Notes under the pieces: generated by a model | What the model saw: the letters and a program-made list of their open reading frames with translations, nothing else | Database searches by the model: none | What the model was told of the DNA's origin: nothing | Shown here: positions 1-12,574 of the stretch, piece after piece | Numbering within the stretch: the first letter of the stretch is position 1 | Layout: every line of letters begins with the position of its first letter | Program-made: the position numbers and the translations under genes | Origin: Polytrichum commune | Taxonomy: Eukaryota > Streptophyta > Polytrichopsida > Polytrichales > Polytrichaceae | Direction: 5' to 3' | Assembly (NCBI GenBank): GCA_950295325.1 | Contig: OX485808.1 | Location: 41,250,527-41,314,526, forward strand | DNA length: 64,000 bases

Positions 1-1424
1 GGTGGTGAGATGACACCTCCCAATTCACAACAATCTCAAGAAGCATGTCGTGGAACACCAAAAAGGAGACTCAATGACGTGCCTCCTATAACTCCTGCCA
101 TTTGCAAGGTTTCGTCTACTCCCCTCCCCATTTTCTTGTAGTGCAAAAATATAGAGCCATTTGAGCTTTGAAGCACCCATTTTGGTGTTGAGTAGGATCA
201 ACGGTGACATTTGGATGATAGGTACTCATCTATTGCTATTTATTGATGTCAATGGCAAATATTTGTAAAAATAATTGAGTGCCATAATTTCACAATAATA
301 TAGCACACACATGTGTTTGGTTGAAACATGTGGGAAAGTTATTATGATACATGAACATGTTTGGTTTTGGCAATAAAACTTTAGACAAATTGCTTACATT
401 GATATTAAAGTTACCTTATGTAGTATTAAGTTAAAATAACATTGCATAATTTGAACTCATATGGCCTCAATCACTAGATGGCATTACATCCAAAAGTGAT
501 ACATGTCTAGTCCAAAATCACCCATGAAATAACTCCAAATAGCCATTCAACAATTACTACAAAAAGGGTTTCAACTCCAAATGAACTAATGTTTGCTTCA
601 ATAGGTAGGAAGCAAGCTAAGGACACATCCCACCATTTTTTTTTTATTCATGGAAACTAGTTAGGTACCTAATCTACCCACAAACACACACATAAATACA
701 GACTTTCTTGAACACTTGAACATCTAATAGTTAAAGCCCATGACTAGTGGTCAAATGGGTGACATTCCTAGAACTCGGTCTTTGGAGCACCCGACCATCA
801 CATTCCATCCAATCATACTTGATACTTTCAACGAACTGTGTGGAAACCCAAGGGCTTGCCCTTGGGAGATAAAGGTGCAGGTTGGCTTGGGACCGGTTTG
901 TTTGCCTAATCAAAGCACACCTTAGACCATCTTGTTGTCTATGGAGCAAAAACAGGGATGGATTTGGGTTATGAGAATGCAAGCTTGGTTTCGGACGAAA
1001 GGGGGTTGGGTTTGGGCAGGCTTGGGAACGTAGGCAGGGGATGGTTGACCTACATGTTTCTATTAAGACCACGCATGCATGAGTTATTACATGGGCTCAT
1101 TTTGTATTATTGGGTTCAGTGTTGGTTTCAATGTAGGAGCAATTTGGATAAAAAGTGGGGACACTTTTGGAAGAAGCGGGGTTGGGTATGGACAAAATAC
1201 GGGAATGGTTTTAAGAAATGTATGCAGTGAAGAAATGTGGGTCTAGAGATGAATTTAAGATCCTTCTACAATTTGCAATGTAGTCGTATGATGTGCATTT
1301 ATTTTTATATTTGTTTCAACCATGTTGAATCGAATTTGCTAAGTCTATCATGCATATTGTTTATCCACATGAACTCTCAAAATAGGCTACATCAAGCAAA
1401 AGGTTGATGTAAGCATCCTTTTGT
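1..1424. other. intergenic, no gene seen
   Basis: AT-rich sequence with only short chance ORFs. Positions 838-925 resemble 40428-40518 in the same orientation, sharing a core of the type GGCTTGCCC(T/C)(T/A)(G)GGAGAT followed by a TTGGCT..GTTTGT stretch, so this piece belongs to a dispersed repeat. Nothing else is recognised. Confidence 0.6.
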
Positions 1425-1558
1425 CTTAGGGCGAGTTTCCCATGTAGGCCGCTCACCCACCATATTCTAGTGGAAATGTAGATCTCACCTGGTGGCATCT
1501 ATATTTCCACTAGAATATGGTGGGCAAGCGGCCTAAGTGAAAACTAACCCTTAGACCA
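1425..1558. repeat. foldback (hairpin) element
   Basis: Positions 1446-1483 and 1497-1534 are inverted copies of each other (about 35 of 38 positions pair) with a 13-base loop. The pairing continues weakly outwards to GTCTTAGGGCGAGTTT on the left and AAACTAACCCTTAGAC on the right. This is the form of a foldback MITE. A small-RNA hairpin is the alternative. No ORF. Confidence 0.7.
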
Positions 1559-1954
1559 ACTCGAAGACCCTTAACACCATCTTTCACGCAAGTGGAAGCG
1601 TCTTGGAAACACCGGAGTCGTCTCTTCTTCATTGTTTCCATATGTTGCTTTCACTTTGGGTCTTCAAAAAAAAATTTGAGGCCCATGGAGCCTTTGACCA
1701 CATTTAGAGCACACTGCATATGTTGAATTGACATGGTGGACATGTTGGATGATGATATGGATGACACATGGGATGACATGTTTGATCATATCCAAATGGT
1801 GGCCTTCAATGGATTGATCGTTTTCAAGGTGATCATAATCCCTATATAAACAAGTTTTGATGTGTCAATTTTGTCACATTTGAACCAATAGTCTTCATTC
1901 CCAAACCTTAGAATAAGCTTCAAGTGCCATGTTTTTATGGCCATCGATGAGTAC

Positions 1955-2177
1955 TACACCGTTTATAGTATTTAGTGTCACTTACTATTCAAAGTTATGC
2001 AATGCTTTAATCTTTTTTTTTAAGAATATGAGTTCTTATCGAGTAGAATCCTTTATGTTGTATAATGTCCACACATCCTATTAACTCGTTGTCATTACAA
2101 AATGAAAGGTATAGTAAGAGGTCGTAGCACTACGTGATTCCAAATAATACGTGATGCTAAATACCATAAACTGTGTA
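1955..2177. mobile_element. MITE-like TIR element, family A copy 1
   Basis: The left end starts TACACCGTTTATAGTATTTA. The right end read in reverse starts TACACAGTTTATGGTATTTA, and the arms stay similar for about 50 bases (to a GTTATGCAATGCT-type motif on the left and a CACGTAGTGCT-type motif on the right). Length is 223 bp with no coding capacity. The outermost TA on each side could be a TA target-site duplication. A second full-length member lies at 43350-43570 (221 bp). It is a non-autonomous DNA transposon by structure; the superfamily is not settled. Confidence 0.75.
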
Positions 2178-5100
2178 ATAATCGTAATACAAACAAAGCA
2201 CACGTGTCACAACTATCTATGACACGTGCACCATCTTCAACGTCTATGAGTTAACTCTTACATGTTGAAGAGGCAAAGCAAAAAAAATAAAGTGTTTGAA
2301 CTATATACTTCTTGTCAAAGTTGATCCTATCGAACTCAACCCTACCGAAAGTCTACTTATTCTTCAAGTGCACAATTTGAATAAGTTAAGCATTTTGATG
2401 TTATTGAAGCTTTCAGTTCAAATAAGCAACACGGGTGCCCTTGCATGCAAATACACGTGTTGTGTTTTGATCATCAATGTTTAGTATGAGTGTGTTTTCA
2501 GTTTCTCCTCAACGTAAAACAATATATATAACAAAGGCTTCAAACACATAAATCTATGAAATGTGATTTATGAACTTGGTGGAGCTCATATGAATTGTGA
2601 AGATGGTGGTATATTGAGAACCTTGCATCCTTCATGGTTAAGGGTGGGCGAATAGTTGTGGAGTGATTGTGTTCTATGAAACTAGTTGGGTCCCATGGCC
2701 ATTGAGGGTTAAATTGTCACAAGGTTGACAACAATGATGGAGGCTTCTTGTTTTATATCAAAACTAAAAATAGAATACTAGGACTAGGTGTCAATTTCTC
2801 TTTCCCACTCACCTAATTTTGTCCAAGAAGAAGACAACACATGTGCAAAGCTTCATCCTATGTGTCGAAGATCTAAAAAGCGCCACAATGTAGGATAACC
2901 CACCTTTGGTATCATTGTAGCCATCGGTTTTCTTGAGTACATGCCATCTCATATTTCCAAAAACTGGAGTATTCTTTGTGAATTCAACAATAACTTGCAA
3001 TATTTGAACTATTAAAAAAAATGTAATCTATACTTGTGATCAAATGACCGAAGGTTTAAAGAAGATGTTAGATTCATGATTTGGGAGGTTGTTTAGTAGA
3101 CTCGAAGATTCATTTGTGCTAAACACTAACCATGTATGATTCATTGCATGTACATTAAGTATAGGGTCATTTGACACTACAAATATCACATGAGTTTAGC
3201 ACTAGTTATTTTTGCAGTAGATGAATTTATTGTTATTATCATATATTTTAATTATATAATGAAAGAGCATCAATGGTAAGATCTTGCAATTATAGATAAC
3301 AAAACTACTTCAATATAAAGTGAGGTGGTGTTGGGTCAAGTAGTCGGTTGACGTTGGATAAACCAATTCTAAAATTGATCACAGCCTGGGAAAAAGAATG
3401 TCTTCTACAATCTGATGTACGTAGGAGATGTCAGTGAAAACTCTATCAAATGTTCCGATAAGCTGCAACATTCTTTGTTTAGGCAATCCGTTGGGATGTC
3501 TATTTTGACAAAGATTCCACCAAAGTTGGAAGCAATATAGATAAACACATTGGCAAACATCAAAAGAGTTGGGGAAGTTTAACTATGAATTGACAATGTA
3601 TTTGGAAACGTGGTGTACGTGGTACTCAATTTGTGGAATCACAACAACCATATGACACCCCCCTCATTGATAGGATGCACGGAACCTTGGATCTCTCTCG
3701 AAGAGAGAGAGAGAGACACTCCGTACCCTTTGTACTTGGCTAATGTGATCTTTAAATAACGTGGTGACGGTTCACGTCATAAGTTTAGCTTCCAAGTACG
3801 GGCACCTTCACATGCGCAAGCTTGCCCAAAATTTTGTGTTAAGTCGTGAAATAAATTGGATACTTACATGTGTTGGCCTTTCATTTATTCCTTACCCACT
3901 TTCTATCAATAATTGGCCTTGATATTCTCAATTACAAGAAACAATCACTATCACTAGAAGAATATCTGTCCATTACAATCATATGTTGCAACTTATGGCA
4001 AGAAAATGCAAAAATCATTTATTTTTGTTGTCGATTGGAGGTTTTTGACTATCAATTGTCCCAAAATTACGACCATGAACTTCCGGTTGACATTCGATTT
4101 CATACATGTAATGCATATTCCTCGTCATGAGTTACAATGAACAATGTGTGGCATATGGTGTTAATGGACAAGTTTGTCTTGCATTATATGCACACCAACA
4201 CCCCAAACTTCATAGTTGGGTAGCATTAATTTGACATTCAACCAAAAAAAACTTTCCCCCTACTTTGATTGTATTCGAATATCCAACCAATTCTCCTTAA
4301 ATGCAAGCAATGTGGCCACCGACGATGGGTTTGTAGATCCACGATAGTTCACGAGGGCATTGTCACAACATCCCAACAAACAAAGATTTATTTTTGCTTG
4401 GGCAGTGGGAATACTAATTAGCTATTTAGGTTACTATGACTCGCATAGGTTTTTTGATTTGTTTGTTGACCATGTTGTTTTATTTGATCTACATATACAG
4501 TTCTTCAAATACCATAGGTTATGAAGAATCTATTGTAACCCTAGGTCGGTTTAAACCAATTGTTGTCAAATATTTTATAGATTTTCAATATTTCATTTTG
4601 GAAAATAAAATATTATGCTAGATGCTTGAGATTCCTTTAAGAGTGACATTTATACGACATTTATAATCCAAAAGTATATGCAAATCCCCAACTAGTATAA
4701 TCAATGCCGAAATTGCCATGGTACTAGGGTAATCAAACGACTGCATTAAACCTTATCATAGAATAGGGATAGAAGCAACTTGACAATCTGACATGAACAT
4801 AGAGTATGGCTATGATACATGTAATGTGGAATTCCACCCCATATTCATGCATGTTTGGGTAGGAGATGGTGAATGAACATCACATGTTGGTGCAAGACGT
4901 CAATGTTCCTTGTCTTGTCTTGTAAAAGTTCCATGTGACTCGGATTAACAAGTGACTGGACCTCTAAAAGCCTAAACAACCCAAAACTAGTTGCTCGTTG
5001 TTTTTTGGCCACTTTTAAGATAATCAATAAGTTATATTCTTGAGAAAAAAAACAAAAAAAACTCTAGTGGTGCATGTAATAAAGTTCCACACTAGCTTCT

Positions 5101-6700
5101 TGTGACGTTTTGAAAGAATCTACTCATTCTCAACACTTTGATATGGTCTTTGAAGTGCACATAAATCAATTTATATTTGTCTTACACAAGTTTTTATTTT
5201 GATAGAGTACCATAGCTTTAGACTTTGAGGTTTTTTTCTTTTGGTTTTTTTGGGGTTAGTTTTTTGTTTTTTTTCAATAGGTATGAAATATTTATTAGGT
5301 TTTGAAAGACATTGCTTCTAAATCGATCCTTTGTTATTCATAAGCAATTGTTGTAATTGCATTTGCATGAATGTACTTTCAAATTTGCTCGTACCAATTT
5401 ACGTTTCTATTTCAAATCCAAAATAGATGAGTCCATTCGAAGCATTAAAATCAAATTTGTTGAGGAGACATAAAAACATGGTCACATGTGACATTGATGG
5501 TCAACATTGAACATGTATTTGCATGTGGGGGCAATCGTGTCTTTAATTTCACAAACGATTCAATGGATATGTAAAATTTGTGCTTAATGAACGAGCTAAT
5601 TATAGTTAAAGATAAACATGACATAAGAATATGAAAGTGAAAACACGTAGTTGGAATACACATTAGTGTGCAAGTAGAGGCCCAAACATGGGCATATGAG
5701 ACGCTTAGAGGCTAATAGCGACTAAAAACCATTTGTTCTCTTAAATCTCCATTGAATGTGATTACTCGCTAAATGCCTAAGAAGCCAAAAGATGGTCACG
5801 AATGTTTTTAGGATATTTTATTCGCTATTCCATTTAGTTTATACCCAACAAAGGGGGCTAGACCGGCCCCATGAACCCGCATGGGTAGATTCTCTCAAAT
5901 TGGACGATATGTCAATGGTAACCAACAACTATACATCGAGGCCAACAATCATCTGGCAAGGTTTTTTTTTATTGTATTATAAAGCAAAGAACATGTTGCA
6001 CAACTATTACTAACCCTTGGTTTTAGCCCTGGTGCCAGGTTGCTCTTGTGACCTGAACACTACATGTAGCTACTCATAACGAGTATCGTTCATTTTGCAA
6101 GGGTGACCCCAACATAAGGGGGGCATGATTCTCATGAAACGCCTGAAATTCCCGGCACTAGGTTTGTAGCACCTCTTGTTGAATAACGATACAAAACTTG
6201 TTCTTCAAGTTAAATCGCATACAAGATCAGATGATTTCGATCGATCTCACATTTTATTTCTTTTCAGGAACTCCTTCGAAGCGAGTTGGTGGAAGATGGA
6301 AACCAACGATCATTATCCCAACAACACGGATGTAGATAGACTACGCTATTTGCAACTTTCATTTGCATGCCATTCCCATATAAGTGATTCAAGTCACGTT
6401 CTCAAATACATCTTTGGAGTAATCCATCACGTATTTTAGGGGTTAAGATTTGGGAAACAAGGGCATTAGAGTCGAATGAAGAAGAAAACAACGTGATTGT
6501 GTTTGTGCACAATCATTTATCACATATAGAACAAGTTGAACTAATAAGCATCACTCATGTCCCCCCCCCCCCCGATCCATGTGGCGTATTGTGATTCGCT
6601 TACCTAGGTTATGGGAGATGGGACACCGGAGCGGTGCCCCCCCCATCATAGGCCGTGATTCACTCCACCCTTGCTCCTGCTCATAAGATCCCGACTGGAC
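2178..6700. other. intergenic, no gene seen
   Basis: AT-rich sequence without a coding-looking frame. It holds a short GA microsatellite near 3705-3716. The open frames here are short, overlap on both strands and show no recognisable protein motif. Confidence 0.5.
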
Positions 6701-6711
6701 GCACCACCAGC

Positions 6712-6782
6712 CCCAATGGATGAAAACCATCCACATACCCGACCAATCACAGACCGCCAAGTCACACTCTCTGTTGCCAGCG
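6712..6782. repeat. hairpin-bearing short repeat, copy 1
   Basis: An ATGGATG..CATCCA-type dyad is followed by a CCGA(C/T)CAA..CACA..CC(A/G)AGTCACAC stretch. The same arrangement recurs at about 7831-7900 and in a more diverged form at 8305-8382, all in the same orientation. Confidence 0.6.
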
Positions 6783-6838
6783 AATTATTTCATTCCGAAG
6801 AATCCCAAATGCATAATACGGTAGACGCGCCTAATTCG

Positions 6839-7165
6839 GTTACTTATCTTCACCATCGGACACCTATATTTGACCGGTAGGTGTGTGGTTTGGTGTAGTG
6901 GTTACAATGTGATGACCATTATAGGCTCAATAGTCGACATTATTGTGGGGGGGGGGGGGGGAGGGGGGTGACATGGATGTTTCATGAGCATGAGAATGAG
7001 GTATTGAGTCAGATATTTATGTGAGCTACGATAAGCGATGTGGAAAGTGGTTACGGTCTCGATTTGGGTTTGTTAATTATTTTGTACTAAGAAGGTGTGT
7101 CAACTTCTAGGAGAAGTTGGCTTATCGGGAAAAAGTGACCATTTAAAACTCATGTGCCTTAAATA
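6839..7165 (+). repeat. DR1 dispersed repeat, copy 1
   Basis: This copy starts at a TTACTTATCTT-type end followed by GGACACCTATATTTGA, then GGTGTGTGGTT, a TAGGCTCAATAGTCGACAT core, a long G tract near 6946-6966, AGGAGAAGTTGGCT, and a terminal GTGCCTTAAATAA. The order matches the copies at 36126-36493 and 37521-37807. It has no ORF. It is an interspersed element of about 290-370 bp of unknown class. Confidence 0.65.
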
Positions 7166-7725
7166 AGACATTGCTGTTATTTAAGGTCATTTAACACATG
7201 TGACCAAGGGCGGTGAGGAAAACATGATTTAGGATTGCTTAGGTCACGGTCGTTGGTCACAAGACCATGACCAAGAAAAATCCACATCACTCTTGTAATA
7301 GCCTTCGGTCACGAGACATAGTGTAAAGTCGACTTAAACCAGGACGTGGGATTTTTCCATTTAATAACAAGAAATAACATTTCACTAAAACAAACATGTC
7401 TTAGAATAGATGTTTTCTTTTCTTTTCTTTTCTTCTTGTGACACGATCACCTTATTTTTCTTACGAGACGATCCATTAGGGTTATTTCGCCTCAAAATAT
7501 GGGTGAATACTAAACGTCATTCATTTATGGACATGCAAGTTTTCAAGATGTTAGAATCTCATTCATTTTTCGAAATGCTCACCCACAATCACTTCTAGTT
7601 CTTGTCACCTTTGTGAAAAAAAGAAAGTGGAACCGTCACATCATTTATGAACCAATGAGAGATTTTAAGAAGTGGTGGTCACGGTCATTGGTCGGTATTG
7701 TAAACAAGTCCACGAAAAACACGAG
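7166..7725. repeat. dispersed repeat DR2, copy 1
   Basis: Aligned by eye with 19370-19860 in the same orientation. Shared landmarks in order are TGTGACCAAGGGC / TGTGGCCAAGGGC, GATTTAGGATT, GGTCA.GGTC..TGGT, CATGACCAAGA, CACGAGACATAGTGTAAAG, and near the end GGTCA(C/T)GGTCA..GGTC...TGTAAACA. Both copies are decayed and noncoding. Confidence 0.6.
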
Positions 7726-7830
7726 CAATTGTTTTCTAACTCAATAATATGACTGAAGTTCACCCACTTTACACACCAACCATGGGGTTAGCCCCTTACC
7801 CAAACACACTCTACTCTACATACCCATGCC

Positions 7831-7902
7831 AAATGGATGAAAACCATCCACACTCCCCGATCAACCACAAACGGCCGAGTCACACACCTCTACTATGCCA
7901 CC
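7831..7902. repeat. hairpin-bearing short repeat, copy 2
   Basis: Same layout as 6712-6782: an ATGGATG..CATCCA dyad, then CGATCAACCACAAACGGCC and GAGTCACACACCTCT. Confidence 0.6.
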
Positions 7903-8304
7903 ACACACTTTGATCCCAAAATGCCTAAATGAATATTTCACCAAAACAAGCGGCTGCTAGCCGATGTGCTTAGGAGGAGAGGGAATTGTTGTTTATTTTC
8001 CCCCTTTCACTTGAACACGTGGATGGATGAATTCCGCCGCCTCCCGCACCCAATCGGAGTTCGCCAAATCACGGTCCCCCACCCTGCCAGCAGGGCGGTC
8101 GGGTCCGAATATCATGGCGACTGCATCCCTAAACCAAACTTGCGGTGGCCATTGGGCTCGAATCAAGGGATGAAATCAATTCCGTTCCATCAAACTCATC
8201 CACAACCCACATTCACGCAACTAAACACGAGGAATATGCAACCAAAACGAGGGGTCGCCATCTGCTCTAGGAGCGTGCGAAGGGACATACGAGGATTTCG
8301 ACCC

Positions 8305-8382
8305 CGGATGGATGGATGAAATCCATCCATCCGACCCCCCCCCCTCCCAACACACACACAAACAAATGTGAGCCGAGTCATG
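8305..8382. repeat. perfect 13-bp hairpin, short repeat copy 3
   Basis: Positions 8305-8317 (CGGATGGATGGAT) and 8321-8333 are perfect inverted copies around a GAA loop. They are followed by C-rich and CA-rich sequence and a GAGCCGAGTCATG motif that matches the downstream part of copies 1 and 2. Confidence 0.65.
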
Positions 8383-9674
8383 CTATCTATGCGAAACCAA
8401 TGGTGACCACAAGTAGGAAATCAACTTAGCGGTTGGTCGCTATTCACTTGAGGCGTGTGTGTGAGAGAGTGAGAGATGCCCTAAATATGGATTCGGGCAA
8501 CATTCTCACACAAACTTAGAAGGAGGAGAAGAAGAAGAATAAGAAGAAGAAGTAGTGGAGATATTTTGTGTGTGGGGTGCCTCGACTAGTGTCGCTCTCG
8601 CTAACTCTCTCCCCACCTCCACTAAGTGCGACCCCCGAGGGTTCCGAGACCACCCAAACTCGATCCCAACTTGGATTGGAACGTGGAATGCCGTGCGAGC
8701 CGCTTAATGAGAGCCCTACACCCGCTAATTTTAAGTGGCCGGGCAACTAGTATAATTAGTTGCCACTTAGCGAGCAGGATTTGGGGCCCCATTATTGGGT
8801 CAAGAGGAATTCGCCCTAGAGGGGGATTTGGCTGGATAATGTATTCTATACGGGTGTGCGTTGAGATATTTTGCATCTTATTTTTCGGTAAAATATCTTC
8901 GAGCGCTCTTATTGGTGCATGTACCCCCTCGCACAAACGTTTCTTGACCAATAAAAGCCGTAGGAGAAGGGGTGGGGGATTTTTTAAAGCATTATTTTAA
9001 AAGGGGCATCCTTGAAAGCTTAACACTATTCACACCCGAGAATATGCGTGGGGAAATTGTGGCCACAATGCGAGCTTGACCCAGCCTATACGGGGGGGCG
9101 TTCTTTAAATGAGTAACATATTAAGCCCAATTCGGAGAGTACATGCTTGGAGCCAATGGGAAATGCGATTTGGATCGACACGAACCCGCCCGCCCGACCA
9201 AATTTTGCATGTGTATTTTAATACTACAAAACTTCATCCTCATCCCCCGGGGGGGTTCGGGGATAGAGGCGACGCCAGAACTTCATCCGTAATAAAGAAA
9301 GAGAGAAAGAAAGAATGAATGATAATAACAATAAAAATAATAATAGTAGTAGGAATATGAAGGACAGGTTTGTGGATAGAGATAACCGAAAGATAGAGAC
9401 AACTCTGGCCTTGTGGCAGAAAGAAAAAGGCGAAGGAGCCAGAAAGAACGAACTCGGGAAAAGAAAAGGGAAAGAAAGTACTGCACACAGGTAAAAGAAA
9501 TGCCGGAGCTGTGGGGGGGAAAAGTTGTTTTTGTCGGGAACGCGGATTAGGTCGGGAATGCCAAGGGAACATTGTTGGGAACATGTTGTTGTTTGGGGGG
9601 GGGTTAGGAGGTCAGACTTTTGGCCCGGATGACTGGTTGTTCACCCGGCTCATACCTTGGCCACACAGGGGGTC
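8383..9674. other. intergenic, GC-richer block
   Basis: Richer in GC than its surroundings. It contains an 8-bp perfect inverted repeat, 8742-8749 (GGCAACTA) with 8757-8764, inside a longer imperfect stem, and a purine-rich microsatellite-like stretch at about 9294-9480 (AAAG/GAAT/AAT mixtures). Open frames on both strands look compositional and carry no recognisable domain. Confidence 0.5.
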
Positions 9675-9810
9675 TAGCCAGTGTGGGTCCCCCCGCAACT
9701 GAGGCCACCCATCCAAGGCAGATGAGACAACGTTCTAAAGAGCCAAGACATTGTCTCATCTACCCTAGATGGGTGGTCCCAGTCGTGGGGGGGGGGGGGT
9801 GTGCACTGGT
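9675..9810. repeat. foldback element
   Basis: 9705-9730 and 9751-9776 are inverted copies (23 of 26 pairs), including a perfect 10-bp inner stem GATGAGACAA/TTGTCTCATC around a 20-base loop. Outer sequence also pairs: CCAGTG plus a C tract and (G)CAACTG on the left, against a G tract and CACTGG on the right. The whole reads as a foldback of about 135 bp with no ORF. Confidence 0.65.
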
Positions 9811-10714
9811 TGCACCCTTGGCGTGGTTGGGCCATTAGGTATGGTTCATGCGTGGTCTTGTGTGAGTTGTTATACCTTCGTAATCAAACATTTGCCAGTT
9901 ATAAGATAATATATGTTGTAGGGATACTTCTGCCATTGAAATTTAAGTTGGATATGTGTTGTGTTGGAATCTCCCAAACCTTGAAACCATGTCACCTAAC
10001 TCATCCCTACATGGTTTTTACCATTTTGTTGATAAGAAAAACCATAATGAAAATGGGTGGATACTACCAAAATTGATTATTGTTGTGTTGATGTCAGACG
10101 TGGGTTGCCTGCTACCTTCACATGGGATAAGTGGTGCGTAGACATTTACTTTTAAACTATTTATGCTTGTCTAAAAATGAAGAAGCTTATATGTGATATG
10201 TAAGGTGAAATATTTCAAGTTTTGATTGGAAGATTTCATGGATGTACTTTGGAAATTACGTACAATTATAATTAAGATATATTTTGCATTCATGACATTC
10301 ATTGCTCCAATTTTGATTTTTGATTGTCCCATAGTCATGCTATGTGAACCCGTTCCGGGTTCAAAATCGAGCTCATGGCTATTCTCGAGGTGAGATCTCT
10401 CTCTCACTCTCACACACCCCCGAATGTTTGATTGCATTATGTTTGTAGATTCGAAAACATGTATCGATGGTCTTGATGTAATCCTTGTTTTATTTATGAT
10501 AAATTCATGGTAAGGTAAGGAAGGTGGCAATAGAAACTTGGTATATATCGGTGAACAATGGGAAGTAAGATGCAACTTACTAAGTGGCTCCATAAGTCCA
10601 TTATTCCCAAGTAAAGATGAAGGCAAAAAATGCCAATAACAACTCATAAACCCTATGTTTGGAAATATGAAAATATACTTTAACTCATGCTATCCGCTAT
10701 ACCGATGTGTCAAT
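9811..10714. other. intergenic, no gene seen
   Basis: No coding-looking frame and no strong structure, apart from a short dyad near 10346-10362 (GAACCCG with CGGGTTC) and a CT/CA-rich run near 10395-10420. Confidence 0.5.
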
Positions 10715-12262
10715 GATGTTGGGTTGGGAAGGGTTAAGGATGGCGAGTAAACATGGAGATAACTATGGAGTCCGTGTTGTAACTTTGGTGGCCATGGCCA
10801 TGCTATCCACTACACCCATATCACATCACAATGGTAATGTAAGACTAGAGTAAGGGTACACTAACTACACTAATATGTGCACTTGGGGGGGGGGGGGCTT
10901 CGGTTGCCTCTTATCCATGCAACTTAACTTGGGGTTAAATTAGATCACTACATTGAATATTGTATTAGTTATACTTATTACTTGGGATTATGAAATGCTA
11001 TATCTACTTACTTGTATATATCATATTTTGCCAACAAACTATCAAATTGGTTGTTTGGACATTATAGAACATCAACAACTTTACTTGGTAAAAAATTATA
11101 TCAATAATAAAAATATATAGCACTATGTAAATCCAGATAGGAAGTGACGCTATGTATCATATTCAATGTAACACTTATAACCATGTTTATTCATCCGTGT
11201 AGCAATCACATCAACAAACTAATTACCGTACTTTGTAATTGTGGTGGTAAATTTAAATTAGTGTGAAATGTCAATAAATTAGTATGGGGCAACCTAGTTG
11301 GACACATCGGTGTAGGTAAATTGCCATGGTAACAATCCATGACATAACTTCGATGGCCAATGCCGTGCCATGCTCTATACCCATGTCATCACCATGGCAT
11401 GGGAAGGTCATGGTAAAGGTAGGTCGACCATGTATCTCCTTGGTAAGAAAAGGGTTAGGATGATGGTTGCCTTCAATTACTATGGCATGGTACTATCATG
11501 ATACCTAAGTATCCACCCGGGTAAGGCAAAGTAAGAAGCCAAGCGAGAAAATTGGGAAGAACATTGTAGAGTTTAAGGCTTCAGTGGCCATAGCCGCCTC
11601 ACATTGCTATGGCAGGGTTTGCACCATCGATATGTTCTAGGTAGCATTGATGATAGAGCTAGTTTGCTTCACACTAAACTTTGGTGGTAACTAAAATTAT
11701 GCTAAGTTAACAATGTATTGGTAAGTTATCAACACATTGCTAACTACTACGTTTATTTTTTAATTTGAAGTTTAATTTTAATGTTGATAAGTTAGGACAT
11801 GGGGCAGGAGGCACTCGAGTTACAATTAGGCATGTGTGAAGATGTATACAACATCGATCATTGTGCACATGTTGTTACTCACCATTTAGATATAGGGGTA
11901 ACTTACCTTGTGGTGAGAACAAGGAAGCCGTGTTGACAATTTACCATTACGGGAAAGTTACGAATCAAAATGGTAATTCACATCATAGTTATTATATATG
12001 TAGGGGGTGGTGGGATGAACTACCTATGGCATGGTAGGGCCAAGGTATGGCCATAGCCACCTCACATGATATGGCATGGTGTATTGGCGAGGTATGGCCT
12101 TGGCCGCCGTACATACCATGGCATGGTACTGCCATGGTAAGTCCTGGGTATGGGGGCGGGTAAGGGAGGGTAGGAAGGTGAGCGAGAAAGTGGGGGAGAA
12201 GACTGCGGAGGCAACGAAGGCGTAACTTCGGTGGCCATGGCTACAGCTATGGCGGGGACTCA
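10715..12262 (+). repeat. three degenerate direct repeats upstream of beta-amylase
   Basis: Three diverged copies in one orientation lie at about 10715-10830, 11455-11640 and 12135-12262. Each runs GG(G)TAAGG..., then a GAG(T/C)GAGAAA(A/G)T-type stretch, a CTTC(A/G)GTGGCCATGGC-type core and a CTATGGC box. Palindromic CCATGG/GCATGG words are strongly enriched through 10.7-12.3 kb. Between them lies part of another repeat (10895-10945 and 11140-11325) that resembles 41821-42045 and 44281-44440. No coding sequence is seen. Confidence 0.55.
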
Positions 12263-12574
12263 GGTGACCACGAGCACGGCGATGGAAACAGGGCCGTTGC
12301 AGTACAGTAGAGTAAAAAGTTGTAAAATGGCATTGCCGCACGGCGAGGAGAATACTAATTAAAAAAGAAAATAAGTTATTGGGGAGAAATTCGGAATTGA
12401 ATCGAGATCGGACACCGCAGAGAGCCCGGAGCAGCAGTACCCTTGGCTGAGCGACCTTTGGATTGCCTTCAACCTCCGGACACGCTTTCCTCTGACCTGA
12501 CCTCATCATCTGTGGTTATTATCTCCTATCTATCTCTTTCTCGTCTCACCTTGTATTGCACATCTCGTGGTTTC

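Noticed and set aside
8622-9000. Overlapping ORFs of about 110-125 codons on both strands
   Set aside because: GC-rich composition opens frames on both strands; no recognisable domain.
10346-10362. Possible tRNA arm (GAACCCG / CGGGTTC)
   Set aside because: No cloverleaf, acceptor stem or anticodon arm could be built around it.
12024-12509. 161-codon minus-strand ORF upstream of beta-amylase
   Set aside because: It runs through the CCATGG-rich repeat and the promoter, with no motif and no splice support.
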